From UBA8904 sp035448625 (lineage in GTDB: Bacteria > Desulfobacterota > Syntrophia > Syntrophales > Smithellaceae), in assembly GCA_035448625.1 (NCBI GenBank), contig DAOTJI010000049.1:1-19872 (forward strand): a DNA stretch of 19,872 bases, given 5' to 3'. The translations under genes were made by a program, and so were the position numbers. Of this stretch, positions 1 through 7,707 are shown piece after piece (position 1 is the stretch's first letter; each line of letters starts with the position of its first letter). The notes below the pieces were generated by a model. It had not been told where the DNA came from, did not search any database, and was given only the letters and a program-made list of their open reading frames with translations.

Positions 1-579
1 TCCGGCGCGATGGAACGCGGCCATGACATGATTTACGTCTGCTTCGACAACGAAGCCTACATGAATACGGGCATTCAACGCTCCAGCGGCACGCCGATGG
101 GCGCCTCCACCACCACGGCGCCGGCGGGCAAGGTCAGCATCGGTCAGAAAACCTGGAAAAAGAACATGCCGGAAATCATGGTTGCCCACAATATTCCGTA
201 TGTGGCCACTGTCTGTCCCAGCTTTCCGCTGGATTTCATCCGCAAAATCGAAAAGGCCAAAAGCATCCAGGGGCCTTCCTATATCCACTGCTTCTCCGTG
301 TGTCCGACCGGCTGGCGCACTCCTTCCCATACGGCGGTTTCCATGGGGCGGCTGGCCGTGGAAACGGGTGTTTTCCCGCTCTTCGAAGTGGAAAACGGCC
401 ATTACCGCATTTCTCCGGACATGCCCAAAAAACTCAAGCCGATCAAGGATTACTTCAAACCCCAGGGGCGCTTCCGTCACCTGACCCCGAACGACGTCGA
501 GATGATTCAGGAACGCGTGAAGGTCGAATATCGGAAGCTTGTGGAAAAAGCCCAATTTCTCAAAACCGGCAATGAATAA
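1..579 (+). CDS. porB: 2-oxoacid:ferredoxin oxidoreductase beta subunit (3' part)
   Basis: The frame is open from the first base and ends with TAA at 577-579, so only about the C-terminal 192 residues are present. This subunit binds thiamine diphosphate and the proximal [4Fe-4S] cluster in enzymes that oxidise a 2-oxoacid plus CoA to acyl-CoA, CO2 and reduced ferredoxin in the cytoplasm. Visible hallmarks are the segment FDNEAYMNTGIQRS, the late cluster cysteine in SVCPTGW and the GRLAVETGVFPL block, all of which align with the complete PorB encoded at 9564-10466. The GDG cofactor motif and the CxxC pair would lie upstream of the window. The next gene (NuoE-like) starts 36 bases after the stop, which suggests one operon. 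The substrate (pyruvate, 2-oxoglutarate or branched-chain oxoacid) cannot be told from this part. Confidence 0.9.
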   Translation, partial: SGAMERGHDMIYVCFDNEAYMNTGIQRSSGTPMGASTTTAPAGKVSIGQKTWKKNMPEIMVAHNIPYVATVCPSFPLDFIRKIEKAKSIQGPSYIHCFSVCPTGWRTPSHTAVSMGRLAVETGVFPLFEVENGHYRISPDMPKKLKPIKDYFKPQGRFRHLTPNDVEMIQERVKVEYRKLVEKAQFLKTGNE

Positions 580-615
580 AAGAGAAATCGAAAGAATACC
601 GAGGTGAGAGAAAAA

Positions 616-1101
616 ATGACGAAACCGATCAGTGTTGCAGCAAAAACCAGACAGATTGTCAAAAAACACGGGGGCGGCAAAAGCGCCATGATCGCCGTGT
701 TGCAGGATATTCAGGAGGCTTTCAATTACCTTCCCAAGGAAGCCCTGAAGGCGGCGGCCAAAGCGATGAACGTGCCGATGAGCCGCGTCTATGAGGCGGC
801 GACGTTTTACACGGCCTTCAGTTTGAAGCCGCGCGGAAAGCACATCGTTAAGATCTGCAAGGGGACCGCCTGCCATGTCCGCGGCGCGGCCGTCCTTCAG
901 GACCGGTTCGAAACCACGCTGGGCATCAAGCCGGGAGAAACCACGAAGGACGGAAAATTCTCGCTGGAAACCGTCAACTGCGTCGGCGCCTGCGCCCTGG
1001 GACCGGTTGTGGTCATCAATGCCGACTACCACGGCCAGGTCACCATCAGCAAAGTGGACAAAATCATCAAAAAGATCAATGAAGAGGGGGCGAAGTCATG
1101 A
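616..1101 (+). CDS. nuoE: NuoE-like [2Fe-2S] subunit of a soluble NADH:acceptor module
   Basis: A 161-residue thioredoxin-like [2Fe-2S] protein of the NuoE/HndA/HoxE/BamG family. The four cluster ligands are C81 and C86 (CKGTAC) and C122 and C126 (CVGAC), the family spacing. The N-terminal helical part (ISVAAKTRQIVKKHGG to about residue 70, with AATFYTAF) is also typical. The ATG at 616 is preferred because GAGGTGA at 601-607 sits at Shine-Dalgarno distance; an in-frame GTG at 604 lies inside that site and is less likely. The stop overlaps the next start (ATGA at 1098-1101), so translation is probably coupled to the NuoF-like gene. In known complexes this subunit docks on the FMN subunit and carries an off-path or relay cluster. 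No nuoA-D/H-N genes are near, so this is not a complete complex I. Confidence 0.92.
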   Translation: MTKPISVAAKTRQIVKKHGGGKSAMIAVLQDIQEAFNYLPKEALKAAAKAMNVPMSRVYEAATFYTAFSLKPRGKHIVKICKGTACHVRGAAVLQDRFETTLGIKPGETTKDGKFSLETVNCVGACALGPVVVINADYHGQVTISKVDKIIKKINEEGAKS

Positions 1102-2945
1102 ACGAAAATCCGGATACTCAAGCCCGCCAGATCATAGATAATTTGACCCTGTATTACGGTCCGAAGAAAAAGTTTATCGCGATTTGCGCCGGCACCGGCT
1201 GCCGTGCTTCCGGAAGCCTCAAGGTGAAAGAAGCGCTGGAAGCCGAATTAAAAAAGCAAAACTTAAGCGAAGTGGACGTGCTGGCCACCGGATGTCTGGG
1301 GTTCTGTGAAAAAGGCCCCATGCTGGTCGTTCACCCCGACAAGTATTTTTACCAGCATGTGAGGGTCGAAGACGTTCCGGAAATCATCTCCAAGACCGTC
1401 GCCAAAGGTGAAGTCATCAGCCGGTTGCTCTATCGCCACCCGGAAACGAAAAAAACCCTTTTCCGCGAGGAGGACCTGCCCTTCTACAAGAAGCAGCTGC
1501 GCGTGGTTTTCGGTCAGAACGGGATGATCGACCCCTCCCGCATTGAGGACTATTTTGCCATCAACGGCTATCAGGCGCTGGGCAAAGTGCTGGCCGAGAT
1601 GACCCCTGAAGGCGTCATCAGCGAAGTGAAAAAAGCGGGCCTTCGGGGCCGCGGCGGAGGCGGCTTTCACGCAGCCGTCAAGTGGGAGGGCGTGCGCAAG
1701 GCCAAGGGCGATCCCAAATACGTTATCGCCAACGGCGATGAAGGCGATCCCGGCGCTTACATGGACCGCAGCCTCATGGAAGGCAATCCGCACAGCGTCA
1801 TCGAGGGCATGATCATCGGCGCGTACGCCGTCGGCTCGAACCAGGGCTATATCTATGTCCGAAACGAATATCCGCTTGCGGTGACGCATCTGACCAAGGC
1901 GATTGCGGACGCCAGGGAAATGGGCCTTTTGGGAAAAAATATTCTGGGCACGGATTTCTCGTTTGATATTCAAATCACCAAGGGAGCGGGCGCGTTCGTC
2001 TGCGGCGAGTCCTCGGCCCTGTTTGCTTCGGTGGAAGGCCGCGCCGGCGAGCCTCGCGCCAAGTACGTCCACGCGGTGGAAAAGGGCCTGTACGACAAGC
2101 CCACCGTCCTCAACAACGTGGAAACCTGGGCGAATGTTCCGCTGATCATCAACAAGGGGGCCGACTGGTACAATTCCATCGGTACCGAAGGCTCGAAGGG
2201 AACGAAAATCTTTTCGCTGGTCGGCAAAATCAACAATACGGGGCTCATCGAGGTTCCGATGGGCACGACGCTCTATGAAATCATCTACGACATGGGCGGC
2301 GGCATTCCCAACGGTCGGAAGTTCAAAGCCGTCCAGACCGGCGGTCCTTCCGGCGGCTGCATCCCGGAGAGCCTGCTGGATATTCCCGTGGATTTTGACA
2401 AGCTCTACGAAGTCGGATCCATGATGGGGTCCGGCGGCATGATCGTCATGGACGAAACGTCCTGTATGGTGGATGTCGCCCGGTACTTCCTGGAGTTTCT
2501 CAAGGAAGAATCCTGCGGCAAGTGCGTGCCCTGCCGCGAGGGCGTTCGCCGCATGAGCGACATTCTGGAGGACATTTGCGCGGGTAAAGGCAGGGAAGGA
2601 GACGTGGAGATCCTGGAGGCCATGGGGAAAGCGATTGCCGATGGCTCGCTTTGCGCTCTGGGCGGCTCCGCCCCCAATCCCGTTTTGAGCACAATCCGGT
2701 ATTTCCGCGAAGAGTACGACGCGCATATCCGGGATCACCGCTGTCCGGCGGGCGTCTGCAAGGCGCTGATCACCTACAGCATCGACGCGGAAAAGTGCAC
2801 CGGCTGCGGCGTGTGCGTCAAAGTTTGCGCCACGCAGGCCATCACCGGCGAAAAGAAGAAAGCGCACGTCATCGACAAAGACAAATGCACCCGTTGCGGC
2901 GCCTGTATCCAGAGCTGCAAATTTGATGCAATTCACGTGAAGTAA
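1098..2945 (+). CDS. nuoF: NuoF/HndC-like NADH-binding FMN-FeS subunit with C-terminal 2[4Fe-4S] ferredoxin domain
   Basis: A 615-residue flavoprotein of the NuoF/HymB/HndC/HoxF type. Domains in order: an N-terminal thioredoxin-like [2Fe-2S] domain (C30, C35, C66, C70); the NADH/FMN core with GLRGRGGGGF (about 181-190) and NGDEGDPGAYMDR; an SLBB-like region; the N3-type [4Fe-4S] site C473, C476, C479 plus C519; and a C-terminal bacterial ferredoxin domain with C567/570/573/577 and C597/600/603/607. This extended layout is that of soluble hydrogenase-type and electron-bifurcating modules, where complex I NuoF is shorter. EGDP in place of the complex I EGEP, and CGESSAL where CGEETAL is usual, are small deviations near the cofactor. 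It probably exchanges hydride with NAD(P)H and splits electrons to the FeS chain. It overlaps the NuoE-like gene by 4 bases and is followed 14 bases later by the HoxU-like gene. Confidence 0.93.
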   Translation: MNENPDTQARQIIDNLTLYYGPKKKFIAICAGTGCRASGSLKVKEALEAELKKQNLSEVDVLATGCLGFCEKGPMLVVHPDKYFYQHVRVEDVPEIISKTVAKGEVISRLLYRHPETKKTLFREEDLPFYKKQLRVVFGQNGMIDPSRIEDYFAINGYQALGKVLAEMTPEGVISEVKKAGLRGRGGGGFHAAVKWEGVRKAKGDPKYVIANGDEGDPGAYMDRSLMEGNPHSVIEGMIIGAYAVGSNQGYIYVRNEYPLAVTHLTKAIADAREMGLLGKNILGTDFSFDIQITKGAGAFVCGESSALFASVEGRAGEPRAKYVHAVEKGLYDKPTVLNNVETWANVPLIINKGADWYNSIGTEGSKGTKIFSLVGKINNTGLIEVPMGTTLYEIIYDMGGGIPNGRKFKAVQTGGPSGGCIPESLLDIPVDFDKLYEVGSMMGSGGMIVMDETSCMVDVARYFLEFLKEESCGKCVPCREGVRRMSDILEDICAGKGREGDVEILEAMGKAIADGSLCALGGSAPNPVLSTIRYFREEYDAHIRDHRCPAGVCKALITYSIDAEKCTGCGVCVKVCATQAITGEKKKAHVIDKDKCTRCGACIQSCKFDAIHVK

Positions 2946-2959
2946 AGGTGGAGTTAGCC

Positions 2960-3673
2960 ATGGTAAACATGATGATTGACGGAAAAAAGGTGTCGGCGCC
3001 CAAAGGCACGATGCTTCTGGAGTCCATTCGGGGCGCGGGCGTTTCAATTCCCACGCTTTGCGCGCATGAAGCCATATCCCGCTCAGGCGCCTGCCGGCTT
3101 TGTGTGGTCGAGATTAAAAAAGGCAACCGGACCCGAATCGTCACCTCCTGCCTCTACGGCGTGGAGGAAGGCCTGATCGTGGACACCAAAAGCGAGCGGG
3201 TCCTCAACGTGCGCCGCCTGGTCATGGAACTGCTGCTGGCGCGCTGCCCGGAATCCGACGTTCTGCAAAAGATGGCCCGGGACATGGGGGTGGGTCCTCA
3301 GCCCCGGTATACCGTCGACACGGACAAGGGCAAGTGTATTTTGTGCCGCTCCTGCGTGCGCGTCTGCGAGGAAGTGGTCGGCGTGAGCGCCATTGGGTTG
3401 TTTTCCCGGGGCTCCTACAAGGAAGTCGGCACGCCGTATCAGGAAAAATCGGATGTCTGCATCGGCTGCGGCGCATGCGCCTATGTCTGTCCGACCGGCC
3501 ATATCGAAATGATTTCCACGGGCGACAAGCGCAAAATATGGGGACGCACCTTTAAAATGCAGGCCTGCTCCAAGTGCGGCAAATTCTTCGCTCCCGTGGA
3601 CCAGTTGAAGTTCATCGGCAAAAAAACCGGCACGTCCATGGAAGAGCTTTGCGTCTGCACGGAATGCCGCTAA
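2960..3673 (+). CDS. HoxU / NuoG N-terminal-like iron-sulfur subunit without catalytic domain
   Basis: A 237-residue FeS protein. Residues 1-80 form a plant-type [2Fe-2S] domain with C34, C45, C48 and C64. Two [4Fe-4S] sites follow: C126/129/132/136 and C167/170/173/177. The HxxxCxxC-type His-Cys cluster normally found between them in NuoG and HndD is not recognisable (the region reads LLLARCPESDV), and there is no H-cluster hydrogenase domain or molybdopterin domain. The C-terminus instead has an extra cysteine set, C203 and C206 then C231, C233 and C236, suggesting a zinc ribbon or a further cluster. The ATG at 2960 is chosen because AAGGTGGAG at 2945-2953 is a good ribosome site; a GTG at 2948 overlaps it. 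It is the last gene before an intrinsic terminator and presumably forms the electron exit arm of the NuoE/NuoF-like complex, handing electrons to or from ferredoxin or the ketoacid oxidoreductase. Confidence 0.85.
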   Translation: MVNMMIDGKKVSAPKGTMLLESIRGAGVSIPTLCAHEAISRSGACRLCVVEIKKGNRTRIVTSCLYGVEEGLIVDTKSERVLNVRRLVMELLLARCPESDVLQKMARDMGVGPQPRYTVDTDKGKCILCRSCVRVCEEVVGVSAIGLFSRGSYKEVGTPYQEKSDVCIGCGACAYVCPTGHIEMISTGDKRKIWGRTFKMQACSKCGKFFAPVDQLKFIGKKTGTSMEELCVCTECR

Positions 3674-3708
3674 AGCCGTTCGGCATTTTCCCCTCCCTTA
3701 AAAAATTG

Positions 3709-3741
3709 AGCCCGGTCCTGAAATTTCAGACCGGGCTTTTT
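3709..3741 (+). terminator. Intrinsic terminator of the por-nuoEF-hoxU operon
   Basis: AGCCCGGT at 3709-3716 pairs with ACCGGGCT at 3730-3737, the stem continues inward through CTGAAA/TTTCAG with one bulged C at 3717, and a run of five T follows at 3737-3741. It begins 36 bases after the HoxU-like stop codon. An A-run at about 3700-3705 precedes the stem. Confidence 0.85.
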
Positions 3742-3758
3742 AAGGAAACGACCAATTG

Positions 3759-4505
3759 ATGAAGTCATCCCCTGGCAGCACCGGCAACCACCCGGGAGAA
3801 AAAGGACCCTTGAAGGATTCTGGACGGGGCTTGATCCGGCTTCTGACCCGGCTGCGCGACGCGCGCCTTGTCTGGGACATCATGGGGTCACTCTACAATC
3901 AGCGGATCTACCCGCTGATTGCCGGACTCCACGAATCCATTGCGGATGAGCTGGTGGTAGACGAGGGGGGGCAGGTTCTCGAAGCGGGTGCGGGCCGGGG
4001 CTACCTGTCGCTGCTTTTGGCATCGAGGAATCCCAAGGCGCGTTTCACGGGCATCGATTACTCCCGGATGCAGGTTCGCAGGGCCCAGCGCTACCGCCTT
4101 CAGAAAGAAATCTTCAATTGTTCTTTTCAACACAACGATGTTCAGTCTTTGCCGTTTCCGGAAGAGTTCTTTGACGCGGCGGTCAGCGTGGGATCGATCA
4201 AGCACTGGTCCGATCCTCACCGGGGGCTGACGGAGCTGCGGCGGGTCATCAAAACGGGCGGCTGTCTGATGATCGCGGAAACGGACCGGGAGGCGCCGGC
4301 CGACGAAATCCGTCAATTTGTCGACCGTTTTCACATCCCTTTGGTGCCGCAGGGCCTTCTTTTCTGGGGACTGCGCCACGTGATCTTCGGCCAGAGCCTG
4401 TCGGAAAATCAGCTGGCGGAGGCGGCGCGCCGGGCCGGGTTTCATCCGGTCGAACGCAGACTTGTGACCGCCTGTCCCTATGTCATGGTAAAAGCATGGA
4501 AATGA
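3759..4505 (+). CDS. Class I SAM-dependent methyltransferase (Methyltransf_11 type)
   Basis: A 248-residue cytoplasmic protein with a Rossmann-type methyltransferase fold. Motif I is LEAGAGRGYLSLLLA, followed by GIDYSRMQVRRA (motif II, acidic residue for the ribose), the FDAAVSVGSIKHWSDP segment and the post-motif RVIKTGGCLMIAE. The first 50 or so residues lack a recognised domain. The ATG at 3759 is used; a TTG at 3756 would add one residue and lies closer to the AAGGA at 3742-3746. The gene sits alone, just after the terminator of the upstream operon and convergent with the TPR gene, so context gives no hint of its substrate. The family methylates small molecules, lipids or quinone precursors; none can be chosen here. 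Confidence 0.85.
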   Translation: MKSSPGSTGNHPGEKGPLKDSGRGLIRLLTRLRDARLVWDIMGSLYNQRIYPLIAGLHESIADELVVDEGGQVLEAGAGRGYLSLLLASRNPKARFTGIDYSRMQVRRAQRYRLQKEIFNCSFQHNDVQSLPFPEEFFDAAVSVGSIKHWSDPHRGLTELRRVIKTGGCLMIAETDREAPADEIRQFVDRFHIPLVPQGLLFWGLRHVIFGQSLSENQLAEAARRAGFHPVERRLVTACPYVMVKAWK

Positions 4506-4559
4506 AACGGCGTCGGCAAAAGCGCGTAAACGGCGGCAGGGCAAAAAGCCCTTGATGAC

Positions 4560-5849
4560 CTAAGGCTTTGGTTCCTGATCCTTCAGGAAATTTTTCACTT
4601 CTTCCATAAAAGAAAAGGACTGAATTTTCCCGTCCCGGGTGCGGATATTCACGGTGTCCGTGTTCATGCGGACGATTTGCCCTTCAATGATCCTGCCGTC
4701 ATACAGAACAACCCCCCGGATGTTTTTATACCGCGGCGGAGCTTCGGCTGGCGCATCCGTCCTAATTTGCGGTTCAAGAATCGGCGCGATGGGGAGCTCC
4801 GCTTTTGGCTCGGTCTGGAAGGAGGCTCCGTCCCGGCTCGCAGGAAGGTCCGTCTTTTCGGGGGGCTTTTGCGGCGGCCCTTCGGCCGTCGCCGTTTGCC
4901 TTTTCATTGCGGCGGCCCTCTTTTTCTCTACAAAATCCTGCGCGCCTTTATGCCCCAGCTCCGCGGCGGTTTTCATATCCGCCAGGGCCTGCGGTTCATT
5001 GCCCAGTTTGGCATAGGCTGCGCCCCGGTTAAAATAAGCGACGGCCAGTTTCGGATTGAGCCGGACGGCATCATTTGCCTCCAGAACCGCTCCCTGATAA
5101 TCGCCGAGGTTGAAGCGGGCAAATCCCCGGTTCACGTAAGCCGCTTCAAACTGCGGGTTGAGATCGATGGCCTGGTTGAAGTCTTCCAGCGCCGAAAGCC
5201 AGTTGCCCAGAAGCCCGTGAACGACGCCCCGGTTCAGTCGGGCCATGGCGAACGTCGGAGCCAGTTCAACGGCCTTGTCCGCGTCTTTCAGGGCGTTTTG
5301 GTATCGTCCCGTCTGCCGGTAGGCGATTTCACGGTTGTAGTAGGCGAGAGCCAGCCCCGGATTGATCGCGATCGCTTTTTGCAGTTCGGCGATGGCTGCC
5401 TCCCATTCGCCCTGTTTCTCATACTCGATCCCTTTTCTGAGATGGGCTTCGGCCATCTTCGGCTTCAGCGCTTCCGCCTTTTCGAGGTCCTTTTTGGACT
5501 GATCGTAGTTTCCAAGACTGGCCTGGACGTTTCCCCTTTGATCGTAGGCTTCCGCGTCCTCCGGATTCAGTTCGATGGCTTTGGTGTAGTCCCGGACGGC
5601 CTGATGGTAGCGGCCGAGGGCTGCAAGTGCATTCCCTCGGATTTTATAGGCTTCCGCATCCTTCGGGTTTTGTGCGATGGCCTTTGTGCCGGCGCTGACC
5701 GCGTCGGCATACCGGCCTTCCTGAAAAGACTCTTTTCCCTGTTGAAGCCATCGGCCGTCGGCAGCCTCGGTCCGGGCCAGGGCCGGACCGGCAAAAAGGG
5801 AGGCCGACAAAAGAGAGAGGAACACAATCCTTGAAAATATGCGTCGCAT
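4560..5849 (-). CDS. Exported TPR-repeat protein with small C-terminal domain
   Basis: A 429-residue protein counted from the ATG at 5849, where a signal peptide begins (MRRIFSRIVFLSLLSASLFA, then GPALA as cleavage region). An in-frame ATG at 5897 would put 16 residues in front of the signal sequence and is disfavoured, although neither start has a strong ribosome site. About seven to eight tandem tetratricopeptide repeats run from roughly residue 35 to 305, recognisable by recurring AEAYxxRGxxxAxLGxYxxA patterns with NP before each repeat. A proline/alanine/glutamate-rich linker follows. The last 50 or so residues (VLYDGRIIEGQIVRMNTDTV, then FMEEVKNFL) look like a small beta-rich domain. The protein is probably periplasmic or envelope-associated and acts as a protein-interaction scaffold. 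No partner is evident from the neighbours. Confidence 0.85.
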   Translation of the reverse strand: MRRIFSRIVFLSLLSASLFAGPALARTEAADGRWLQQGKESFQEGRYADAVSAGTKAIAQNPKDAEAYKIRGNALAALGRYHQAVRDYTKAIELNPEDAEAYDQRGNVQASLGNYDQSKKDLEKAEALKPKMAEAHLRKGIEYEKQGEWEAAIAELQKAIAINPGLALAYYNREIAYRQTGRYQNALKDADKAVELAPTFAMARLNRGVVHGLLGNWLSALEDFNQAIDLNPQFEAAYVNRGFARFNLGDYQGAVLEANDAVRLNPKLAVAYFNRGAAYAKLGNEPQALADMKTAAELGHKGAQDFVEKKRAAAMKRQTATAEGPPQKPPEKTDLPASRDGASFQTEPKAELPIAPILEPQIRTDAPAEAPPRYKNIRGVVLYDGRIIEGQIVRMNTDTVNIRTRDGKIQSFSFMEEVKNFLKDQEPKP

Positions 5850-6016
5850 GGTTTTTGTTCCCGGGAAAAGCAATTCATGCCCCAGAGCAAAAGACAAAAT
5901 CGCTTAAATTTTTTTACAATGTAGCATAAAAGGCCTGCTTTTGAAAAACGACATTTCTGAAGAAATTCGCCGGGTCGAAAAAAAGCATGCCCGTCGGTCG
6001 CTGAACCTGAATGCGC

Positions 6017-7513
6017 TCAAGCGCCGACACGGATCTTTTCATGGAGGATATACGACAGCAATTCCCGGCTGAAGGGCCGGTAAAGCTGGATGTGATCGAA
6101 GTTGATCGTCGTATGAAGGCATTGCAGGCGCAGATAATCTCCGTCCGGTGCAAAGCAGGGTTCGACTCCGCTGAAGAAAAATCCCAGCGCTTCCGCCTCT
6201 TCGCAAAGTCCCGGCGTGGCGGCCTGGGCCAGCGGGAGCAAAAGATAGATCGCTTCGGCGCCGGCGATGTCGCGCAGATCATAGAGCGCCCGACGAATCT
6301 CGGTTTTGGAATCGGAACCTGCCTTTTCCACGGTGATCGTTCCGGTTCCGTTGCTCTTGTTATACAAAACCTTTACCTTGCCTGCGGAAAGATCGGCCGC
6401 TCCCGACGCCTCCATAAACGCAACGTTCAAGCCCAGCAACCGGTAGATCTTTTCCATCATTTCCCGATGACGGGGCGGGGCATGAACCATAGTTTTGGGA
6501 GGCTCCTTGAGAAAGCAGTAATGCAGGATCAGCGATTTTCGCTCGTCGAATTCGTGCGATTCCAGCCCCTTGTACTGCCGGACGCGCGGAACATATCCCA
6601 GGGTGATGCCGCACGGCTTTGCGTAGTCGCCGATGGCTTTCTGGCTGAACGGATGAACGGTTGTCAGACGGGTATAGATTCCGACCAGCCCCATTTTTAC
6701 CGCCTCGGCATAGAGCGCCAAGCCCAGCAGGTTCAGCACGCCTCGTCCCCGGTGGGCCGGAATGACCACGGCCTGACTGAGATCGGCCGTCGGGCTTCCG
6801 GCCGGATGCGTCAATTCAATATAGCCGACGATGTCGCCTTCCCGATCGACGCCCACCCACGACAGCAGTTCGCCGCTTTGGTTTCGTTTGATCAACTCTT
6901 CCGGAAAGTAAGTGGTTTCATTTTCATACGAGTAGCCGTAAGTGCGGTAAATGCACCGGGCGGCGTGAATGGCGTCTTCGGGTCTCATTTTTCGGACCGT
7001 GTAGGTTTGTTCGGGGGCCTGCGGCGTGTCGTCAGGAAAGGGGGCAAGGTCCCGGCCCGGCAGCGGTTCGGTGGTGTCCCGCAGGGAGCGTTTTTTGACC
7101 AGGCGCAGCTCTTTGCCGGCCATGCCATGGTTGATCCATTCCACGGATTCAAACTGTTTTTCGATCAGGTACAGACCCAGACCGCGTGTGCTGATTTTGT
7201 CGGGATCCGCTTTCAAAGGCGGTTCATATGTCGGGGCAAGCGTGCGGTCGAAGGGAAGGCCCTGATCGTGAAGGGATAATATCATTTTGCCGGAGGATAT
7301 TTCCAGAATCAAACGGAAGCTCCCGTCCTCCCGCGGATCATAGGCATGCTCGATCGAATTGTTGCAGGCCTCTTCCGCCGCCAGCGTCAGAAATTCTTTC
7401 TCTTCCGGCTGCAATCCGCAGGCGAGAGCGACGTCACGCACAAAATTCAGGGCCGCGGGCAAAAAAGCGCGCCGGGAGGGCAACCGTATTTCGGTCCGGA
7501 CGGGATCAGTCAT
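6017..7513 (-). CDS. Fusion of RsbW-like HATPase domain with GNAT acetyltransferase domain
   Basis: A 498-residue protein. Residues 1-140 carry a GHKL ATPase domain of the anti-sigma factor/serine kinase (RsbW, HATPase_c_2) type: N-box EEACNNSIEHAY (47-58), G1 box DQGLPFD (83-89) and G2 box STRGLGLYLIEK (108-119). After a proline-rich linker, residues of about 170-330 match a GNAT acyltransferase, with the acetyl-CoA loop seen as VVIPAHRGRGVLNLLGLALY. The C-terminal 160 residues have no assigned domain but look related to GNAT-linked regions. GAGG lies a few bases upstream of the ATG. No sigma factor, STAS anti-anti-sigma factor or PP2C phosphatase is encoded nearby. The fusion suggests that stress or nucleotide sensing is tied to acylation of a small molecule or protein; the substrate is unknown. 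Confidence 0.85.
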   Translation of the reverse strand: MTDPVRTEIRLPSRRAFLPAALNFVRDVALACGLQPEEKEFLTLAAEEACNNSIEHAYDPREDGSFRLILEISSGKMILSLHDQGLPFDRTLAPTYEPPLKADPDKISTRGLGLYLIEKQFESVEWINHGMAGKELRLVKKRSLRDTTEPLPGRDLAPFPDDTPQAPEQTYTVRKMRPEDAIHAARCIYRTYGYSYENETTYFPEELIKRNQSGELLSWVGVDREGDIVGYIELTHPAGSPTADLSQAVVIPAHRGRGVLNLLGLALYAEAVKMGLVGIYTRLTTVHPFSQKAIGDYAKPCGITLGYVPRVRQYKGLESHEFDERKSLILHYCFLKEPPKTMVHAPPRHREMMEKIYRLLGLNVAFMEASGAADLSAGKVKVLYNKSNGTGTITVEKAGSDSKTEIRRALYDLRDIAGAEAIYLLLPLAQAATPGLCEEAEALGFFFSGVEPCFAPDGDYLRLQCLHTTINFDHIQLYRPFSRELLSYILHEKIRVGA

Positions 7514-7637
7514 GAGTTTGCCTCACTTTTGTGCGCTGTTGCTTGACGAATGTTTTTTCTCACAGGCCACCGGATAAGTCAATCGTCACTTTGTCGTTTG
7601 TTGCTTTTCAGCCGCGGCTTTACAACGCATCGAGGGC

Positions 7638-7678
7638 ATGGTACCTTTTTGACCGAGGCGAAACAAAAAGGGTTCCAT
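7638..7678. repeat. Inverted repeat in a divergent intergenic region
   Basis: CCTTTTTG at 7644-7651 and CAAAAAGG at 7664-7671 form a perfect 8-bp dyad, and flanking ATGG (7638-7641) and CCAT (7675-7678) extend it imperfectly. It lies in the 194-base gap between two divergent genes (starts at 7513 on - and 7708 on +), about 30 bases before the methyltransferase start. It could be an operator or a leader hairpin. No convincing promoter boxes were found in this gap. Confidence 0.4.
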
Positions 7679-7707
7679 CGTCCGGATCATTGGAAAGGAC
7701 AAAACGC

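Noticed and set aside
1263..3047. A 594-codon open frame on the - strand, antisense to the NuoF-like gene.
   Set aside because: No recognisable domain, and it mirrors the codon bias of the well-supported NuoF-like gene.
1098..3673. Possibility that the NuoEF/HoxU-like genes are an iron-only hydrogenase operon or part of complex I.
   Set aside because: No H-cluster domain follows the third gene; a terminator comes instead, and no membrane subunits are present.
4538..4552. Short hairpin AGGGC-AAAAA-GCCCT between the convergent methyltransferase and TPR genes, considered as a terminator.
   Set aside because: Only five base pairs and no T-run on either strand; too weak to call.
4677..5834. A 385-codon open frame on the + strand, antisense to the TPR gene.
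   Set aside because: Apparent repeats in it are simply the reverse reading of the TPR repeats.
6011..7279. A 422-codon open frame on the + strand, antisense to the ATPase-GNAT gene.
   Set aside because: Low-complexity basic and phenylalanine-rich translation with no motif; the minus-strand frame has clear GHKL and GNAT motifs.
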